Source of the DNA: Rhynchonema sp. JSB1_4 | Taxonomy: Eukaryota; Nematoda; Chromadorea; Monhysterida; Xyalidae | DNA length: 64,000 nt | Reading direction: 5' to 3' | Assembly: GCA_030248065.1 (NCBI GenBank) | Contig: JASAMV010001506.1 | Coordinates: 164,562-228,561 of the forward strand | Part shown: positions 1-15,200 of the stretch, one piece after another | Layout of the letters: each line of letters starts with the position of its first letter | How positions within the stretch are numbered: position 1 is the stretch's first letter | Position numbers and translations under genes: made by a program | The notes under the pieces: model-generated | Told to the model about the DNA's origin: nothing | Databases searched by the model: none | Seen by the model: only the letters and a program-made list of their open reading frames with translations

Positions 1-137
1 GTTTATTTTCATCATTATTTCTGCGTAAGGTGCAACGGTCGAAGCGCTGCATGCATGACCACCTGCCACAAATGGTAACGGTTTCGAGCAGTTTATGCCA
101 TCAGAATCTAATCTGCAGCCTTTGCCCTCTTCCCTAG

Positions 138-295
138 GTGCATATTGCGATTTCGCGTCCCACGTCGGCGAGTCCAGCCCTCCACCGCCAGTGCGCAATG
201 AATCGCCACAAGAGTTGGATGCTTGGTTGGACTCACAGTTCAATCGAATGGTGCTATTGGTGCTCAAACTGAAATCGCCGCCGAAGGCTAGTTGG
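138..295 (+). CDS. Putative N-terminal exon of the RdRP gene
   Basis: An open stretch behind a good acceptor (pyrimidine tract then TAG at 135-137) ends at a possible GT donor at 296. Its phase joins cleanly to the exon at 838. The encoded peptide (about 52 residues, containing [10 protein letters not shown]) shows no motif I recognise, and the frame is open back to an ATG at 95, so this could instead be a first exon starting at 95. It is included as part of the RdRP entry only on phase and position. Confidence 0.35.
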
Positions 296-3200
296 GTTGA
301 CACTTGATTGATGGGATGTTGCTTGCGTAATTGTTGGACAACGTTTGTGACAGACCTCCAATGCTGCATCGACAACGTAAGCCTCTGCCATCGGCCAGTT
401 TGTACTTTCTTGACTTGCTGGTGAAGTGACTTTTTCGAAGTGCGAATAATCAATCGAGGACTTGGCTTTTTGAAAGTTGTGTATTCGCACACACAACTTT
501 GCCTGTCGAATTATAGTTTTCCCTGAACTTACCGAACATTCTCGCATGAAAAGTCGCCATATGCCAGCAATTTACATATCAGCCCATATATATAGATATA
601 GGGGGGCAAACCAAAACAGCCAAACGCACAAAACGGCCCCCACAAAGAGTTGACGATATCAGCCCATTGGAAGAAAGTTATTGGTGGTCATTATTTATTT
701 GTTGGATGTTGTTGATCGACGTTTCTTCGTTATAAATGCATTAGGGTAGGATGAAAGTCATGTGCGTGTGCAGTTCACATAATTATTTTCATAGACACAC
801 AGTTCATATTATGTTTCAACAGTCACATTATTTGCAGCTGTGGCGCGCGGTGCCGTGGATGGAGCCAGTGCGCATTGGGGCCCGATTCAGACATCCGAGG
901 TTGTCGGCGCATCGCGATTGGGATCGCGTGTTTGAGTTTCCCGAATGTTCACACACGAATCTGGCGCACTCGACTGTGCTGGCGCTGGGTGGGTGCAATT
1001 GGTGGTTGTGATTGTTTTCAGGGCTCGGCCAGGTTAGACTCGAAACTCGAAATATAATTTTTTTGTCTATGTCCGTATTCCGGGTTTCGGAAAAGCATGA
1101 CAAGCACGGTAATCGAAAGTCTTTCGACTTTGGCACTGATAGCTGACTCGAACAAGTTGTACTGTCAATCAAAGCATTTTGAATTATCATGCTTGGTGTT
1201 TCGGATTTTTCAAAAACCGAAGTACGGACATAGAAAAAATTGCATTTCGTGTTTCGGGGTTTGGCCGAGCTCTTAGTAGGTTCATGTTAGAATCGTACAC
1301 AGCGGTTATCGTGTCCAACGTGGCAATCGCATCGGTTTTCTGTCTTGGTCACGTGACCTTTATGCGAATAATAATGGCGTTCAAAATTTACTGATGGATG
1401 ATGCCACAGCCACTCCATTCGTCTAGCGTAAACCGTTGTTCTCATTGTGCTTGCGCAACTACTGACTAAGGTTTGCCGTGCTTGAATTGAAAGGGTCATG
1501 TCAAGCTAGAAATATGCGCAGAAAGTCCCACCACCAGCAAGGTAAGACCGTTCCGCATGCAGCCATCTAGAAGGTATTTGTGACGTTTTGATTATTGTTC
1601 AGGTCTGCCCATCAACAAGCTGCTACCGTACCCCGAATGTCGGTCGGATGCGGGCGAAAACGAGTGGCGATTGTGGAAGAAACAAGTGTTGATCGATTTC
1701 CCGGTAAAATGATTTATTCATTGCTTGTGTTTTTTTTCGTTTGTGTTTGTAGTTGGGTGAAATATTTTGAAGTTTGGTGGTGTCACTTGTTGTAACATCT
1801 GCCCGAATGAAGCTTGTTTTTTGTGCAACGCATTTCACGCTGCTGGGGCATCAAGTGAATCTCGAAATATTCTAAACAGAAAAAGTCACATGGACCCCTG
1901 CGGCCTTCGTGATACCAACCACCGCACTGGATGTCCTCAATATTATTCATTTGCTTCATTTTCTCCACAAACGAGATGGAATAACAATAAATACGAGCTT
2001 TTCACAGGAATCCAACATGCACGAATACTTTGCGTTGTTCAGTCGACTGCGATCACGGCTGAGACGATCGGTGTATGTGGCTGCGTTGGAGATTAGTTAT
2101 GATGATCAACGTCAGATTGGACCAATCAGCTTCCCGAATTTGAAATCGTTCCGCGCGCGGTGCGTGCTCATTGGCTGGCTGGGTTACGAGTTACTGTTGT
2201 TGTTGACATTTTGAAGCACGTCGACTTTCTGCGGACGCTGATATTGGAAACGGCGTTTTTTGTATTTAGTCACTGGAATTACTGGGTACATTGGACCGAG
2301 TTCGAGCAATCCAGTATGCGTGGGTCGCAATTAGCGCTTCAGCTACGAAACAAAATTGGGAAACTGTGTGGGCGCGGTCGCGTAAGCCAAAAGTTGATAT
2401 GGTCTGTCGCCGTAATGTTTTATCCAAACATCGCGATCCAAACATAAACATAAAAGCTGACGACCCGCGATTTTTAATGAAGTTTTCTGCTATCTCTACT
2501 TCAGCTACACACTTCAAGCGCTGTTGGGTCGTTGCGCGATTCACCATCAATTGAATCAAGCATTCTTCGATCAAATCACGGCCGCGTTCGAACGAAATCA
2601 AGCGGCCTGTGAACAAGCCATGGAGCAATTGTTGGGCGCTATCGATGAACACAGGGATATCAGACTCGCGTACGTGGTGATTTTATAGTCTGATTGAAAC
2701 ATCAGACGGCTAGACCAGTTGACCACGCTAATGGCAGGCTGACTGAATGGAAAACGATTTTTGAAAAATTAAATTTCAGTTTTGAAGATATTAGTGTTTT
2801 GTTTTGTTGCCAAATGACAAGCCACGAAGTTTGACCGACCAATGAAAATCTTGAGCTGGCGTCGCAGCGAGCGTGTTGTAAAAATCTGGCTGACTGATGT
2901 TCCAGCATAACTACTTAGTAAACATCTTTTCAGCAACGCATTCAACATAATGTTCGAATACCGATGTCAACAACAAAATCTAGCCGAATTGGGTGAACCG
3001 TTCGAAGCGTACGGACCTGAGGTGCCCCGTAATTGTATGATGGTGCGAAAGGCAGGTTTACTTTTTGAATTCACAATTTTGACATGGAGATCGAGGTGGC
3101 AAGCATGACGACAGGACTCTCGGAATTCGGCTGTTTTTATATGTTCTTTGTCTGAGATGCTACGTATTGTATTGTCAGACCAGTTTTTCGGGTCGCATGG

Positions 3201-6200
3201 CCGTCCGATGCATCATAACTGACGACGACCTGGTGCACCATCTGTGAAGCAGGTGGAAGCATGTGTTCTGTATGTACTGCGTGTTTGTGATTCGTAGTAA
3301 GTCGTGTCGTGTTCACACACCCAGCCGCAGTTGCTGCGACGTATACACAGGATACCGTTTTTTTTCGGCCGAGTGCCGACCTGAAATCGTCACAGTGACG
3401 CTTGGTGAACAGAAAATCACGTTTCCTTCCTTTTATCGAACACGATTGTTTACACGCAGGTGATCGTGACCCCGTCTCGGCAACTGCTATTGCCACCCGA
3501 GGTGATGATGTCAAATCGGGTGCTGCGACATTTTGGCGAAGAGAATGCGTTGCGATGTGTGTTTAAGGACGACGATGGGACAAAGTTGAAGGACTACAAG
3601 TTCAGCAGGCGACGGAGGGACAGGACACAAGGTAAGTCGATGGGCACTGATTGCACAGGATGTTGTAACTAATTTTAAATAACGATTATGTGCGTGTAAC
3701 TTTTTTTTTGCTGACTGACTAAACTCACTACTGTTTCTGTTCATTTCTTCTGCTGGCTTTATGCTAACCGTGAAACATTTCTGAAGCTGAATAATTGTTT
3801 GGCGTAAAATATCGGTATTGCTCTCTCACTCAAATAGCATAGTCTTCGTATGGGCAGTGATGTATACTCTGACAATACTTTTGGGAGAAACTTTTCAAAC
3901 GCGTTGCCTGAGGGGTGGGGTCGACAACCCCGAAAAAAACCCCGAAAAAAACGCCGAAAAAAAACCCCGAAAAATTTATCATTTATCAAGTGTAACGCCA
4001 ATTTATCAAGTGTAGGGGTGATGTTTCACTCGTGGGTCACTAGCGACATGAATACCCACCGCTAACAAGATTTTTTTTCATCCCTGACATTTTTTATTTT
4101 TCGGGCTTTTTTCGGGGTTTTTCGTTTTCGGGGTTTTATTTTCGGGGTTTTTCATTTTCGGGGTTTTTTTCGGGGTTTACCGTTTCGGGGTTTTTTTTTT
4201 CGGGGTTTTCGACGGCCACCCCGTAAAGCACACGCTGCTCACGCAGCCAGCTGAGTTTCGCAGCATTTCGCAAATCACGTTAGACTTGTGTGCTGAGCGG
4301 CTGGCAGTCACATGACCGCTGCAACTAATACACGCATAATGAGCTTTACGGATCAGGCAACGCGTTTGAAAAGTTTCTCCCAAAAGTATTGTCGGAGTGT
4401 AGCTAGGGGGAAGTTGGGGGTAACACCCCCAAACCATGGTCAGCTATCTAGGCATGTCTACCGAAAGAATTTGTACGCCCACACCCAGCTATCTATGTCT
4501 ACCATGTCCGAACATCAACCAAAAAGCGTTGATTTCAGTACCAAAATGACCGTTTATGGTCGAAAATTGTCAAAGTTTCTCATGTTTTTACAAATGGGCA
4601 GAATAATTGCCATTTTAAGTCCTATTTTGGTATACAGTTTTTTGTATCCCTAATTTTGACCTCTGGACCAACACTCCCCAAATTGACATAGCCGGCCAAC
4701 TTCAATGTCTACCGCGTTGGACCCCTCCAGCTATCTATGTTTATGTCTACCACCCGGACCAACTGCATCACTGAGTATGGGTGTGGCTGGAAGCAGCTTT
4801 TCCACCGCCCGGTAAAGTTCAATGTTGCGTCAGTGAAGCACACGTTAGACCTTAGGGAAATTGAAATCGTCGTTACAGTCCCCCGTCGTTGCAGTGACGT
4901 GATCGGACCCAAGCCTTCTGCTTGAAAGATATACTCCACATAGAATAGCTAGTATTCACTGGATAACCGATTGCCGGGAAGGGATCGAGACGAAACTTCC
5001 CCTCACTAAATAGTGGGTGCGCCTGGCTGTGTGTCACTAGCCGACTAATACTTCACTCGACATCGCAGATTACGACGGGGCGGAGAACAACAACGAAACG
5101 AACTGTTGTCTGTTGATTCGCTCGCTCGTCAGAAACACGCTCGTGCAAGGTTGTGGATGTTTCTTGTTGGTTGTTTTTGCGCAAAAGAACCCAGTAAGAT
5201 CAGTTTCTGTCCCCATTTGCAACCCTGGTCTAGTGCGAGTGTGAGGTCACATGACAAACGGAGCCTGCGTGAAACCTGCTGGTCGGTTTCATCTTGGGCA
5301 CTTTATTTGAAGAATATTGGGTTTACTGATCGTGTCCTTAATTTTGATCACTGCTGTCATCAGAAATCTCATACAGTCTGCTTTTTTTAGTGTAGTAGTC
5401 ACTACGTATACAGAGAGTGGTCACCGATTGGAGCGTTAACAGCTGATTGGGGCACCAAACTATCGTTCACTGTGCAAAGAGATTAACAACTAGATAGAGG
5501 TTCGTTATAGCGAGTGTTGACTGTATTCCACAATTCATGCACAGGTGTGCACGTCGGCGGTCGACGTTACGAGTTTCTCGCCTGGTCCAACTCGCAGATG
5601 CGCGACCATGGCTGTTATTTGTACGCACCGATTCGCAAACCCGACGCGCCAGCCAAGTCGCTCGAGAACAGTCGCGATGAACAACTGGATGGGGACAAAG
5701 AGAATAAAGTGGACCATCATCCAACCGTGTTTCAACGATTATTGGATTCGTCGCAGAGTGATGGTCGGTTGGAATGCGAAGATTATGGCTGAGATTGTGA
5801 AATGGTTGAAAAATAAAGAACAGAAAAGCTTGATTGGCATAATAGGCGCAAAGACTATACTAAATTTTAGCATTTTTTGTCTACAAAGTCTATTACGCAT
5901 TTTCTCAACTGACCTCCTAAAAACTGGTGAGGTCTGTCCAAAGCAAGAAAGAATGTTTCGCGCAGGCCATAAATATTCTGTATATTGCAAGCCAAAACCG
6001 ATACACTGTCAGTTCGTCCTAAACAATTATATGTATGCTGTGCAAAAAGCGCTCTCAACCAAATGCTAATATTCAACAATGTGTGTCAACCACACTACAA
6101 TTAGCCATTAGTATTTTTGGAGAAAATGACCGCGACACGATCGCTACGACGTTGACCGAAGTGAATGCACGCGAACGCAAGCGATTGTTGGACAAAGACA

Positions 6201-9200
6201 AGTGGTTGCGAACGGGCGATATTCGAAAATGGATGGGCGATTTCAGTCATTCGGAGTCGTTGCCAAAGATGATGTCGCGCATGGGACAGTGCTTCACGCA
6301 GGCACAGGTGGGTTGGTATTTTATATGTGGCGTGAAACATCAGACAGCCTAGATAACAGCATGATGCGCCGCGGAAACTTATCGTTGCAACCAAGCGTCG
6401 GAGGAAATTTTATGGCAGGGAAAGCACTACGATGCCGGAAATTCGACTGCGGTAAGACGAAAGGCAAATATTGTTTCAGCTGGCTGAAATTCGTGCTCAC
6501 ATTCTTTCGCAGACCTGCTCAGGACAAAATCTGTCTTCTGTCTTGGGTCGTTGCCGTGTCATAGTGCCTGTCTTCAAATTTGATAACGGCTCCAAGTTTA
6601 TTCAACAACCACTTGGAAATATGCATATAGTCCAGTTTGCTGATGTTTCACCAATCCTACGTATGTAGACATACATTTGTTTGCAGCGCACAATCGAGCT
6701 GGGTGCCAACGATTGGATGGAGGAGCCCGACATCGTCGGTGGTGCCACGGGCGAGTACACGTTTTCGGACGGCATTGGCCGCATTTCCAAGTGCACCGCT
6801 GAGGAAGTCGTCAAAGTACTCGAACTGCCCTATCTGCCGTCTGCGTTTCAAGTGCGCAAAATTGCGTTTCTTTGGGCTTTTTAGCATTTATGCTTTGTGA
6901 TTGTGGTTTCTGCCCTGTCTCGCCGCCTGGTATGTTCGTACTGACGATGCTCTGGGGTACCACCATCTTTATGGCGGTCGAAAAGTATGGGATTATGCGT
7001 ATCTGCTCTCTCCCTCTGCGTGACATCAACCAAACCGGCCGCCTATCTCCACCGCCAGTGCGTGCACAAAATTGATCGGCTCATATTCACTCATTTCATA
7101 CTGGGATGGATCACAAAACATAGGCATGTTTACCGGATTAACGACCACGTTCGCCGATGTCTCAGGTGCGGTACAAAGGCTACAAGGGCATGCTGTGCCT
7201 CGACCCATACATGGAGCCGAACTACAAAGTGATCTTTCGGCACAGTCAAATCAAATTCTTCGACCCGGATAACAACAGCCGATTTTTGGAGATTGTCAAA
7301 TACAGCATGCCGAGTCCGGTATATTTGAATCGACCGTTGATCAATATTTTGGATCAGGTTTGAGTTTATTGATTGCTTTTGATGTTGATTAGTTCTGGCA
7401 CGATTCATGTGGGAAATAAGGGGCGGCACCATCAATTTTTTTAAGGCGGACTTTTCAACTACGTGAGGGCTTTGGCTGTCGCAAATTCGTAACCGCTGAG
7501 GTCTTCTGTGACTGTTGTGATACGAGTTGCTAATGAATAGCAACTTGATTTTGGGATGGAAGCATGAATGCATGTTTTTCATGTTAGCAAGGCTTGATTG
7601 GGGATTTGCCAAAAAAACAGCTTGAGCTAGATGTTGATGTTACACTCGCGATAGACCAGCGTGAATGTCGAGGCCGAAACGTTGTGATGTAGTGTCCATT
7701 CGGTAAAAATTGCAATAATGTAAACACAACAACCAAACTCATTCAATGACGATATTGCACTCAGTGCGGTTCGGTCACGCGGTGTAACAACCTAATTATT
7801 CTAATTTTAAAACTAGTTATCTTTCACGAAAAAGCAGTATGAATCTGCGTAAAGTTTCCAACCGTTGCAGTTTTCTGGCAGTTGTTGTTGCCCGACAATG
7901 AACCGCCCCCAATAACCGGTTCAACGGTACAATGGGGAATTCGATAACCAAGTTCCAGCAATTTCGGAAAGAAGTCGCAACCCTGACAACTTCAGGTTTC
8001 CGAACACCAGAGCGGTCGCTGCCATCAAGCGATAGTGTCGTGTGTGCTCAAGTACCTTGAAACATCACTGTATGGCATGGCTGATATGTTGTGTTCGGAG
8101 AAAGAGTCCGCTGAAGCACTGTTCCAACGGGTGCCGACGAAAATCGATTTTCGGTTAGGGTTTTATTTTTTATTTTTTTGAAACTTGTTAACAAAAATCA
8201 AAAAAAATGTTTTTGTATTCTCTAGACGACTGCGAGACTACGGCGTGCAAATGGCAAAAGAGCCGTTCTTTCGCTCGATGCTGTTGGCTATCCATCGATA
8301 CAATATCAGTGGGTGAATCTTTGTAGTAGTAGTAGTAGTAGTAGTAGTAGCACTTTATTTCGTTTCAGACACGAAAAGGGTAAGCATCAACAACCGCTCG
8401 AGGCGTGACAGTAACGATGAATACCTAGGGTTTTACAATTTAGCCGGCACCAATTAAATAAAGAGTTGGAGTACATTTGCATGAATATAATAATTCAATT
8501 ATATAATAATGACAACGTTACACAACTGACACACACAATAATGTTTACGCGCCACACCACAACACGATCTGAACATTATGCAATTTCGACTTTTCTTTCA
8601 CATACAGTACACCTTCATCGCTGGACACCCATTTACAAAATTTTGTTTGTGGAGCGCGATATATCAAACTTGGTGATCGGATCGGTGATCCTAGTGCTAT
8701 TTTCAGGGATTTGCAGCCGTTAGTGTGGGCCAGCCAGTGATGTAGTTGGTCCGAGCAAGAAAGCTAGCTAGCTAGCTGGAGGGGTCCGGCACAAGAAAGC
8801 TAGCTAGCTAGCCGGGTACCCCGATTTGGGGGGTATTGGTCCAGAAGTCAAAAACAGCGGTATAAAATTTGGTCTAAATTATGCTAAAATAAGCCTTAAA
8901 ATGCGTATTTTTGTGTATGTGTGAGAAAATTTGAACGAATTTGACCATTTTGGCCCATAAAATGGTCATTTTGGCACTAAAATCAACACTTTTCTTACTT
9001 GATGACCGGAGCAAGAAAGCTAGCTAGCCAGTTTGGGGGGTATGGGTTTCGGAGCAAGAAAGCTACCTAGCAGTTGGGGGGGGGGTAATACCCCCCATAC
9101 CCCCCCCCAACCACATCACTGGGGCCAGCTAAAAACTTGTCTCCCAAAACAGCTGTTGGACATCTTTTAGACGTTGGTAGAAATTACTGACACATATCTC

Positions 9201-12200
9201 GAAGTATTACACCTCGAAAAACACCTGTTCGTGACCATGGTAAATTGCACCTGATATCACTAAGTTTGATCCCAGGCCAGAATCTATGCTTAAACTGAAT
9301 TTTTTGACTTATAATCCTCGTTTTGTTCAGAACAACACCTGCTCAAATCCAAAGTCGAAATCCCGGCCCATCTCGGTCGTACAATGTACGGCGTAATGGA
9401 TGAATCCGGCCAATTACAATACGGACAAGTGTTCTTTCAGTATTCAAAGGACGTACTCAAACCACACGAAAATGTGAAAATGATAACGGGTTGGTCAGTA
9501 CTTCTGTGGTTCCGTAACTTTTTTAGGAAACAAGTGTTTTGTGGGGCGAATTATCCATTCGCCGTAAAATAGTCAAATTGCCAGATTCAGACTCAAGATC
9601 GCCTGATGCCAGCAAATTTCAATATCATCTCCATTTGAAATCATGCTCCAACGAAATCCATTTGTGCATCTGTGCAAAGTGGAGTTAAACATCAGTCATT
9701 TTGGTTGGATGGCAGACCACGTGGTTTTATGTCATACAGAACCACTGGTGTTGAATGCCAGCAGCCTGTGTTGGCAAGGGTGAAACATTTGTGTTTACCT
9801 AACCCGCTCCAAATTTGCCTGCATGGGGTTACAACACTATGTCGATATTTAATCAACAGACTATAACAAGCGTGATATGAGAACAGCTCATTCATTTTGC
9901 CTCAATTCTGCGGCAATGAAAATTTTGTTCCGCTTTTGTGAAACGGTACTCATCATCACCCACACTTCATTAACCTCGGTGATGTTTCAGGCCGCGTACT
10001 AGTAACGAAGAATCCGTGTCTGGTGCCGGGTGATGTGCGTGTGTTCGACGCGGTGGATTGTGCGGCATTGTACCATTTGGTGGATGTGTTGGTGTTCCCT
10101 CGATATGGCAAGAGACCGCATCCGGATGAAATGGCTGGTTTGTGATTTGTGTTCGTGTTTGGAAGACATCTGACAGTATAGATAGATCGTCATGGAACGA
10201 ATTGACGAACGGACAACTTACAGTTGTAGACTGCGCAAATGGTGACTGACTATGTGCCTCAGTTGCAATGTCAGGTGATAACATTTTGATGCCGAGTGTA
10301 TAGCTGCTTCCATGCGTGTGTTTGAATGATTGTTCGTTATGTTTGCGTATTTACATGACAACAAACGAGGGGGAAGTCGGTTGAAACAAGCTCGCATGAA
10401 CCTGGCAGCCAGTGCGACCGGCTGAGTACTGCTGATGTTTCACGCGCGATAGGCCGGGGCTGCAAAATATGTTCTGCGATGTGCGGCAGCATGCCCAATC
10501 TAAAAAAACAATGATGTTCAAGCCAGAAACACAAAAGTAACCGTTGCAAAATTAAATTCTGTTCATGGCGCTCTCTTTCAATTGTTGAAGAGTGAGAAGC
10601 ATCAAGTGCAAGATGTTTTACTTATACATTTACCAATTACCACCATTATTAGTTCATCAATGCCGAAGTGCTATCCATAGGTTTAAAGTAATATAACTTG
10701 AACACATTGCGCTGTTCTATGTCTGATAGCACATTCAGTTTTGCTTGATGCTTCACGGCAGTTTTTGAGGTCTAAATACGCTGTGCCTGTTGTGTGACAC
10801 CTTCTGCTGGAAATTTATCCTTTGGAAATTTTTCGTTTTTTTTCACGAAATATGATGAACTTGTTTTTTCTGACCTGTTCAGTGGGCGTTGTTTGAACTC
10901 GTTGACGAAAGGTAAAAAAGTTAATGGGCACGTTCTTTGTTTAAACGTAGTTCTGACGTGAGAAACCGTAGCTGTTTGAAATTCGGTTCACCTTTGTGGC
11001 GTGTAAAATTGATATTTCCCATTGACTTTCCAGGCTCGGATCTTGATGGTGATGAATTCTCGATATTTTGGGACGAAGGATTCTTGTTCGAACGAAATGA
11101 AGAGCCGATGGATTTCCCCAAATACTCCGCTGATCCGTTGACCGCACCACCGACGGTTAGTTGGATTGAAGTTTTGTGTTCGATTAAAGGATTTTGTTAT
11201 CTACAATAAGTTTTTTGAAATTTTCGAGTAAATATTCTGTTATCTAATAAAATTCTTTTATTATCTGTGCAAATAAAAATTTTTTTGCCTGCTTCGGATC
11301 TGGTCAGTCCGGTGTTCTGGCCAGAATGATAATTTTTTATACGTCACATTCATTTCACGTTAAACAATTATGACAACACATGCATACATGTGAACTGGTT
11401 CATGCTACTAATTGGCGTGCGCGATCTTCCAAAGGATAACAATTTTCACAAAAATAATGTATGTTGGATTATCGTTCAGGTGGAGGACATGGCCGATTTC
11501 TTCGTCACGTATCTGAGTCAGGACGAAATTGGTGTGTTGTCGAAGGCGCATTTGCGTCAGTCGGATCTGTTGGGCATATTCCACGACATACCGAATCGAA
11601 TTGCTGCTAAATGCTCGATCGCTGTGGACTTCCCGAAGACTGGTGCGTTGTGTTCGGGATGATTGCGGAAAATCTATGGAATTTATTTTTCTGAAATTTT
11701 AGGGAAACCTGCCAAGAAGTTGACGGAAGACGAGAAACGCGGCAATTATCCGGATTTCGAGCTGAAATCGAATCGACCGTGTTATCGAAGTCGACGATTG
11801 GTCGGGCGTGTGTGTCGGTTGGCCAGCTTTGGACCTATTACACAAATACCCGTCGACCGGGCCTTTCGAAATGCTATTCGATCCATTCTGCACTATTCCC
11901 GTCTGTGGACTTTCTGTGCTTTAATGGTAGCGATCCATCATGGGTGTGATTTGCACTTACGATGACTTGAACCCAACCATGGTGCACCAACCAACCGGTT
12001 TGAAGGTCGCACTAATCACTTGAATTCGTCGTTGCAGCAAAACCAAGATCGTCGAGGACATTCTCGATTTGGGCAGTCATTCGGTGGACTTGACGTATTT
12101 CGACGAGCATTTATCGATTGATCAGAGCGCAATTGACGATTCGATCGGTCGCGATGAATGGACGACGATGTTGAAACAGGCCGGCGTGCAGAGGGACCTG

Positions 12201-15200
12201 TACAACGCACATGTGCAGGTGCGGTCGTTGGAATAGGTGGAGCTATTTGTTGAATCATAATTGGGATTTATTGGAAGTATAGCTTGTTGAAGCATAATTG
12301 GCAATTTTGTGCGCACAACACTGCGCGTCACACATGGGCAGGCCACCCACCAGAACTGTTTGGCCTTTCATTATGATGGTTCGGGAGATCACATGCTGTA
12401 GTTCTCTTATCGATCACGTTCTTTTTTGAGCGACAGAAAATTCTGGCCAGTGGTAAAAATATTACACTGGTCAACTCAAGTGGTCAAATCACTTCGTCTT
12501 CAACTCGCAGCAGCCCCAAATAACCGTGAGAAATAATTCATGGCATTCGGGGGAGAGATGACTACTGTACAATGTGAGTTGACGAAGGGATTTGACCATT
12601 TCAGTTGACCTCATTAATATAAGCCAAACGCCTCGGCTCCGTTCACATCACTCACCACACAGATGTACTTCGGCGGAAGGCCAAAGACCTGAACAATCCG
12701 GCCATGTCTGTCTGTAGGGGGACTTCATGCATGCGTCACGCTCGCTCAGAAGCGTGCGACAGTGCGTCTCCTCCCTCCTTCAGGTGACGTGGTGATCGGA
12801 TACCGAACTGCTTCGGTCGCCATAACGAACACTACCCGGCTGTGATTAAGGGCTGATTGACTACCAAACTATCGTTCCAAGACAGTTTCTATTTTGATGG
12901 TATGGCACATGGGTGCAGATTGTTGTTGCAGTCGCTGCTGGACGCGTACGGTATCAACGACGAAGGTGCACTGGTGTCCGGCCATATATTGTTGGAGCAA
13001 CGACATCAAATCGATGAGATGGAGAAGGAGAACTTCAGTTTCTACAATACGGAGAAAGTCGTGGAGTTACGATTCGGGCAATTGTGCGCCGATACGCGGA
13101 GGAAGTTCTTCAAGGTCGGACTCATATTTGGCCTGTAAATTGTGCTTTTTCAGCCATCTTTTTTGCAATTTTTTGAGTCTTAGTTGTTTGTCCATATTTT
13201 TAGAAAAACAAAACTTGCACTGTCTATGTCAAAATGCAGCACTTTTACGTACCATGCGGAACATTTTTTGCACAAGATCGGTCACCGTACACCGGGATCG
13301 GTTAATTTCCAGTGTGGATTGGAAATTCCTGTAATCGGGCACTGTGAATTCTGGAATTCAATCACCAGTTTCATGTTGTCTGGGGTTGGGCCTACACCCA
13401 GGCGTGTGCCTAACTGCTGCTGAGGGCAAGCCTGTAAAGCACCTAAATGTCGAGCGAGGCCGGCTTCCAGTGTCGATTGTGATGTTGGGTCCAGTGCAGT
13501 CGTGCATAAAAATGTTCCGCATAATACTTATAAATAACCAGAGTCGTTGTGGAGGCAATTCCTGTGTTTTTGTCTCCGTGAACAAGTAACCAAAATCAAA
13601 AATCCCAAAATTTATTTTGCAGCCCGGCACCGAAGCCGATTATCTGTCGGACACGCGAGGCGACGGTCGCCGTGAGATCGAGTCACTGCCCGAACATTTG
13701 AAATGGCGCGCGCTCGCATGGTGCGGAGGTCTTGTCTGATGATTGAAGGAATTATCATCGTGATTATAACAAAAGTTCATTATTGTTTCCTTTTTTTCAA
13801 ATACCTCGCTTTCTGCAGGTACACAGTGACCTACGATACCAGTCTGAATCGCTCATCCATGCGCAGTTTCCCCTGGCTGGTCTGGGATGTGCTGGCGTAT
13901 GTGAAACGATCGAAGGTGATATCGGAGTAATCGTGGGTTTTTTTCTTTTTTTCTTTATTTATTCATATTTTGGTTTTTTCAGACATTCCAATCAATGTTA
14001 CATCAGGAACGGGTCTGCGCGCCCGAACCAGTGCACGCCGATTTTGCAGCGACCGTCGATCGTGCCAGTGCGCAGTGTGCTGCTGCTGGTGACACGTTGC
14101 CGTCGTTTATGGAATCGATCTACGCCGAAGCTGGCGAGCCATTCAGACAGTTCTGTGAGTGTTATGGTGAGTCAGTTATTGGCACGGGTCATTGGGGTTG
14201 ACTTGTGGTCAGAAGCAGGTACGTGCAACCGCCATTAAAAGGCATAAAGTCATACTCGGTTTCGGTTCAATTGAATTCACCTGTTTCTGTTGAGTGTTGC
14301 TGGTGCTCGTTCCAAGCATAGGAATTCATCAGATGGCCAAGGACTATACGCTCCTAGACAACCAATGCATAACCTAGCGGTGCTATTTCCAGCACATTGT
14401 ACTGCACGCTCTACACAGTGATTCTCTGTTGTCCTGCCATTTATAGTTTCTGTACCATATTTCGGTTCCTGTGTTCTATCATCTTCCAGTCCTTCTGAAC
14501 AAAAATGACAGGTGCCATCACGAATAGGGCAGACTGTGTCATACTTTCTTCTCTACCCCAACGCCTTCACCCCCCCAGGCACCTCCATCCCGATCCTGCT
14601 GTACGTGCTGCATGACTGGGCCGAGCGTGAGCGCGTGTTCGAACGATCTCGTCTGCTGCCCGTCCATTTGTGTCTCGTATTCTATTTGTATGCCATTGGC
14701 CAACTGGATTCAACTGCGCCGTTCACTGTCACCAGAGTCGAGGTTGGTGGCGCGATTTTACGATTTTGTGGTTCTGCACTTTTTATGCAAGTATGTCAAA
14801 GATCGGGTCGGTATCAATCTTTGTGAGCGAGTTGGTTGGTGTTTTTTTTAGTTTCAGTTCAGCCAAGCTGCATCACCAGGTTTGATTCGTGCCGAACTCG
14901 ATTTTTATCTTTCTGTTGCCTGGAACGCCACTTTAACTCGGTGCTCGGTGGCTGTGTCTGTGAAAGTAGGCATGATAGCAAAATAAGTCTGTTCCTAATA
15001 CGCATTAGAAAAAATTCCAAGTGAAACATCTTTCCTGTTTTTGCAGCAACTAACAGAAGCGGAGCAGCAGTCGTCCCGATCTCGTCCCATCCCCCATCTG
15101 GGTGCGCTGGCGCTGCATTTTGTGCGCTATCTGGGCAGCTCACGATTCTTTGATCGCGATTCCATTGATTTCACCACTGCCGGTGCACAAATGGCGCTGT

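Noticed and set aside
2270..2381. Possible RdRP exon with a fine donor (GTAAGC)
   Set aside because: Its phase does not fit either neighbour, while 2159 joins 2505 in phase without it.
5545..6069. 174-codon open frame overlapping RdRP exons
   Set aside because: It is another frame of the real exon 5545-5763 and intron beyond it.
6510..6560. Possible short RdRP exon after a CGCAG acceptor
   Set aside because: 6307 joins 6687 directly in phase and the motif order needs nothing in between.
8323..8351. CRISPR-like repeat
   Set aside because: A trinucleotide microsatellite in a eukaryotic intron with no spacers.
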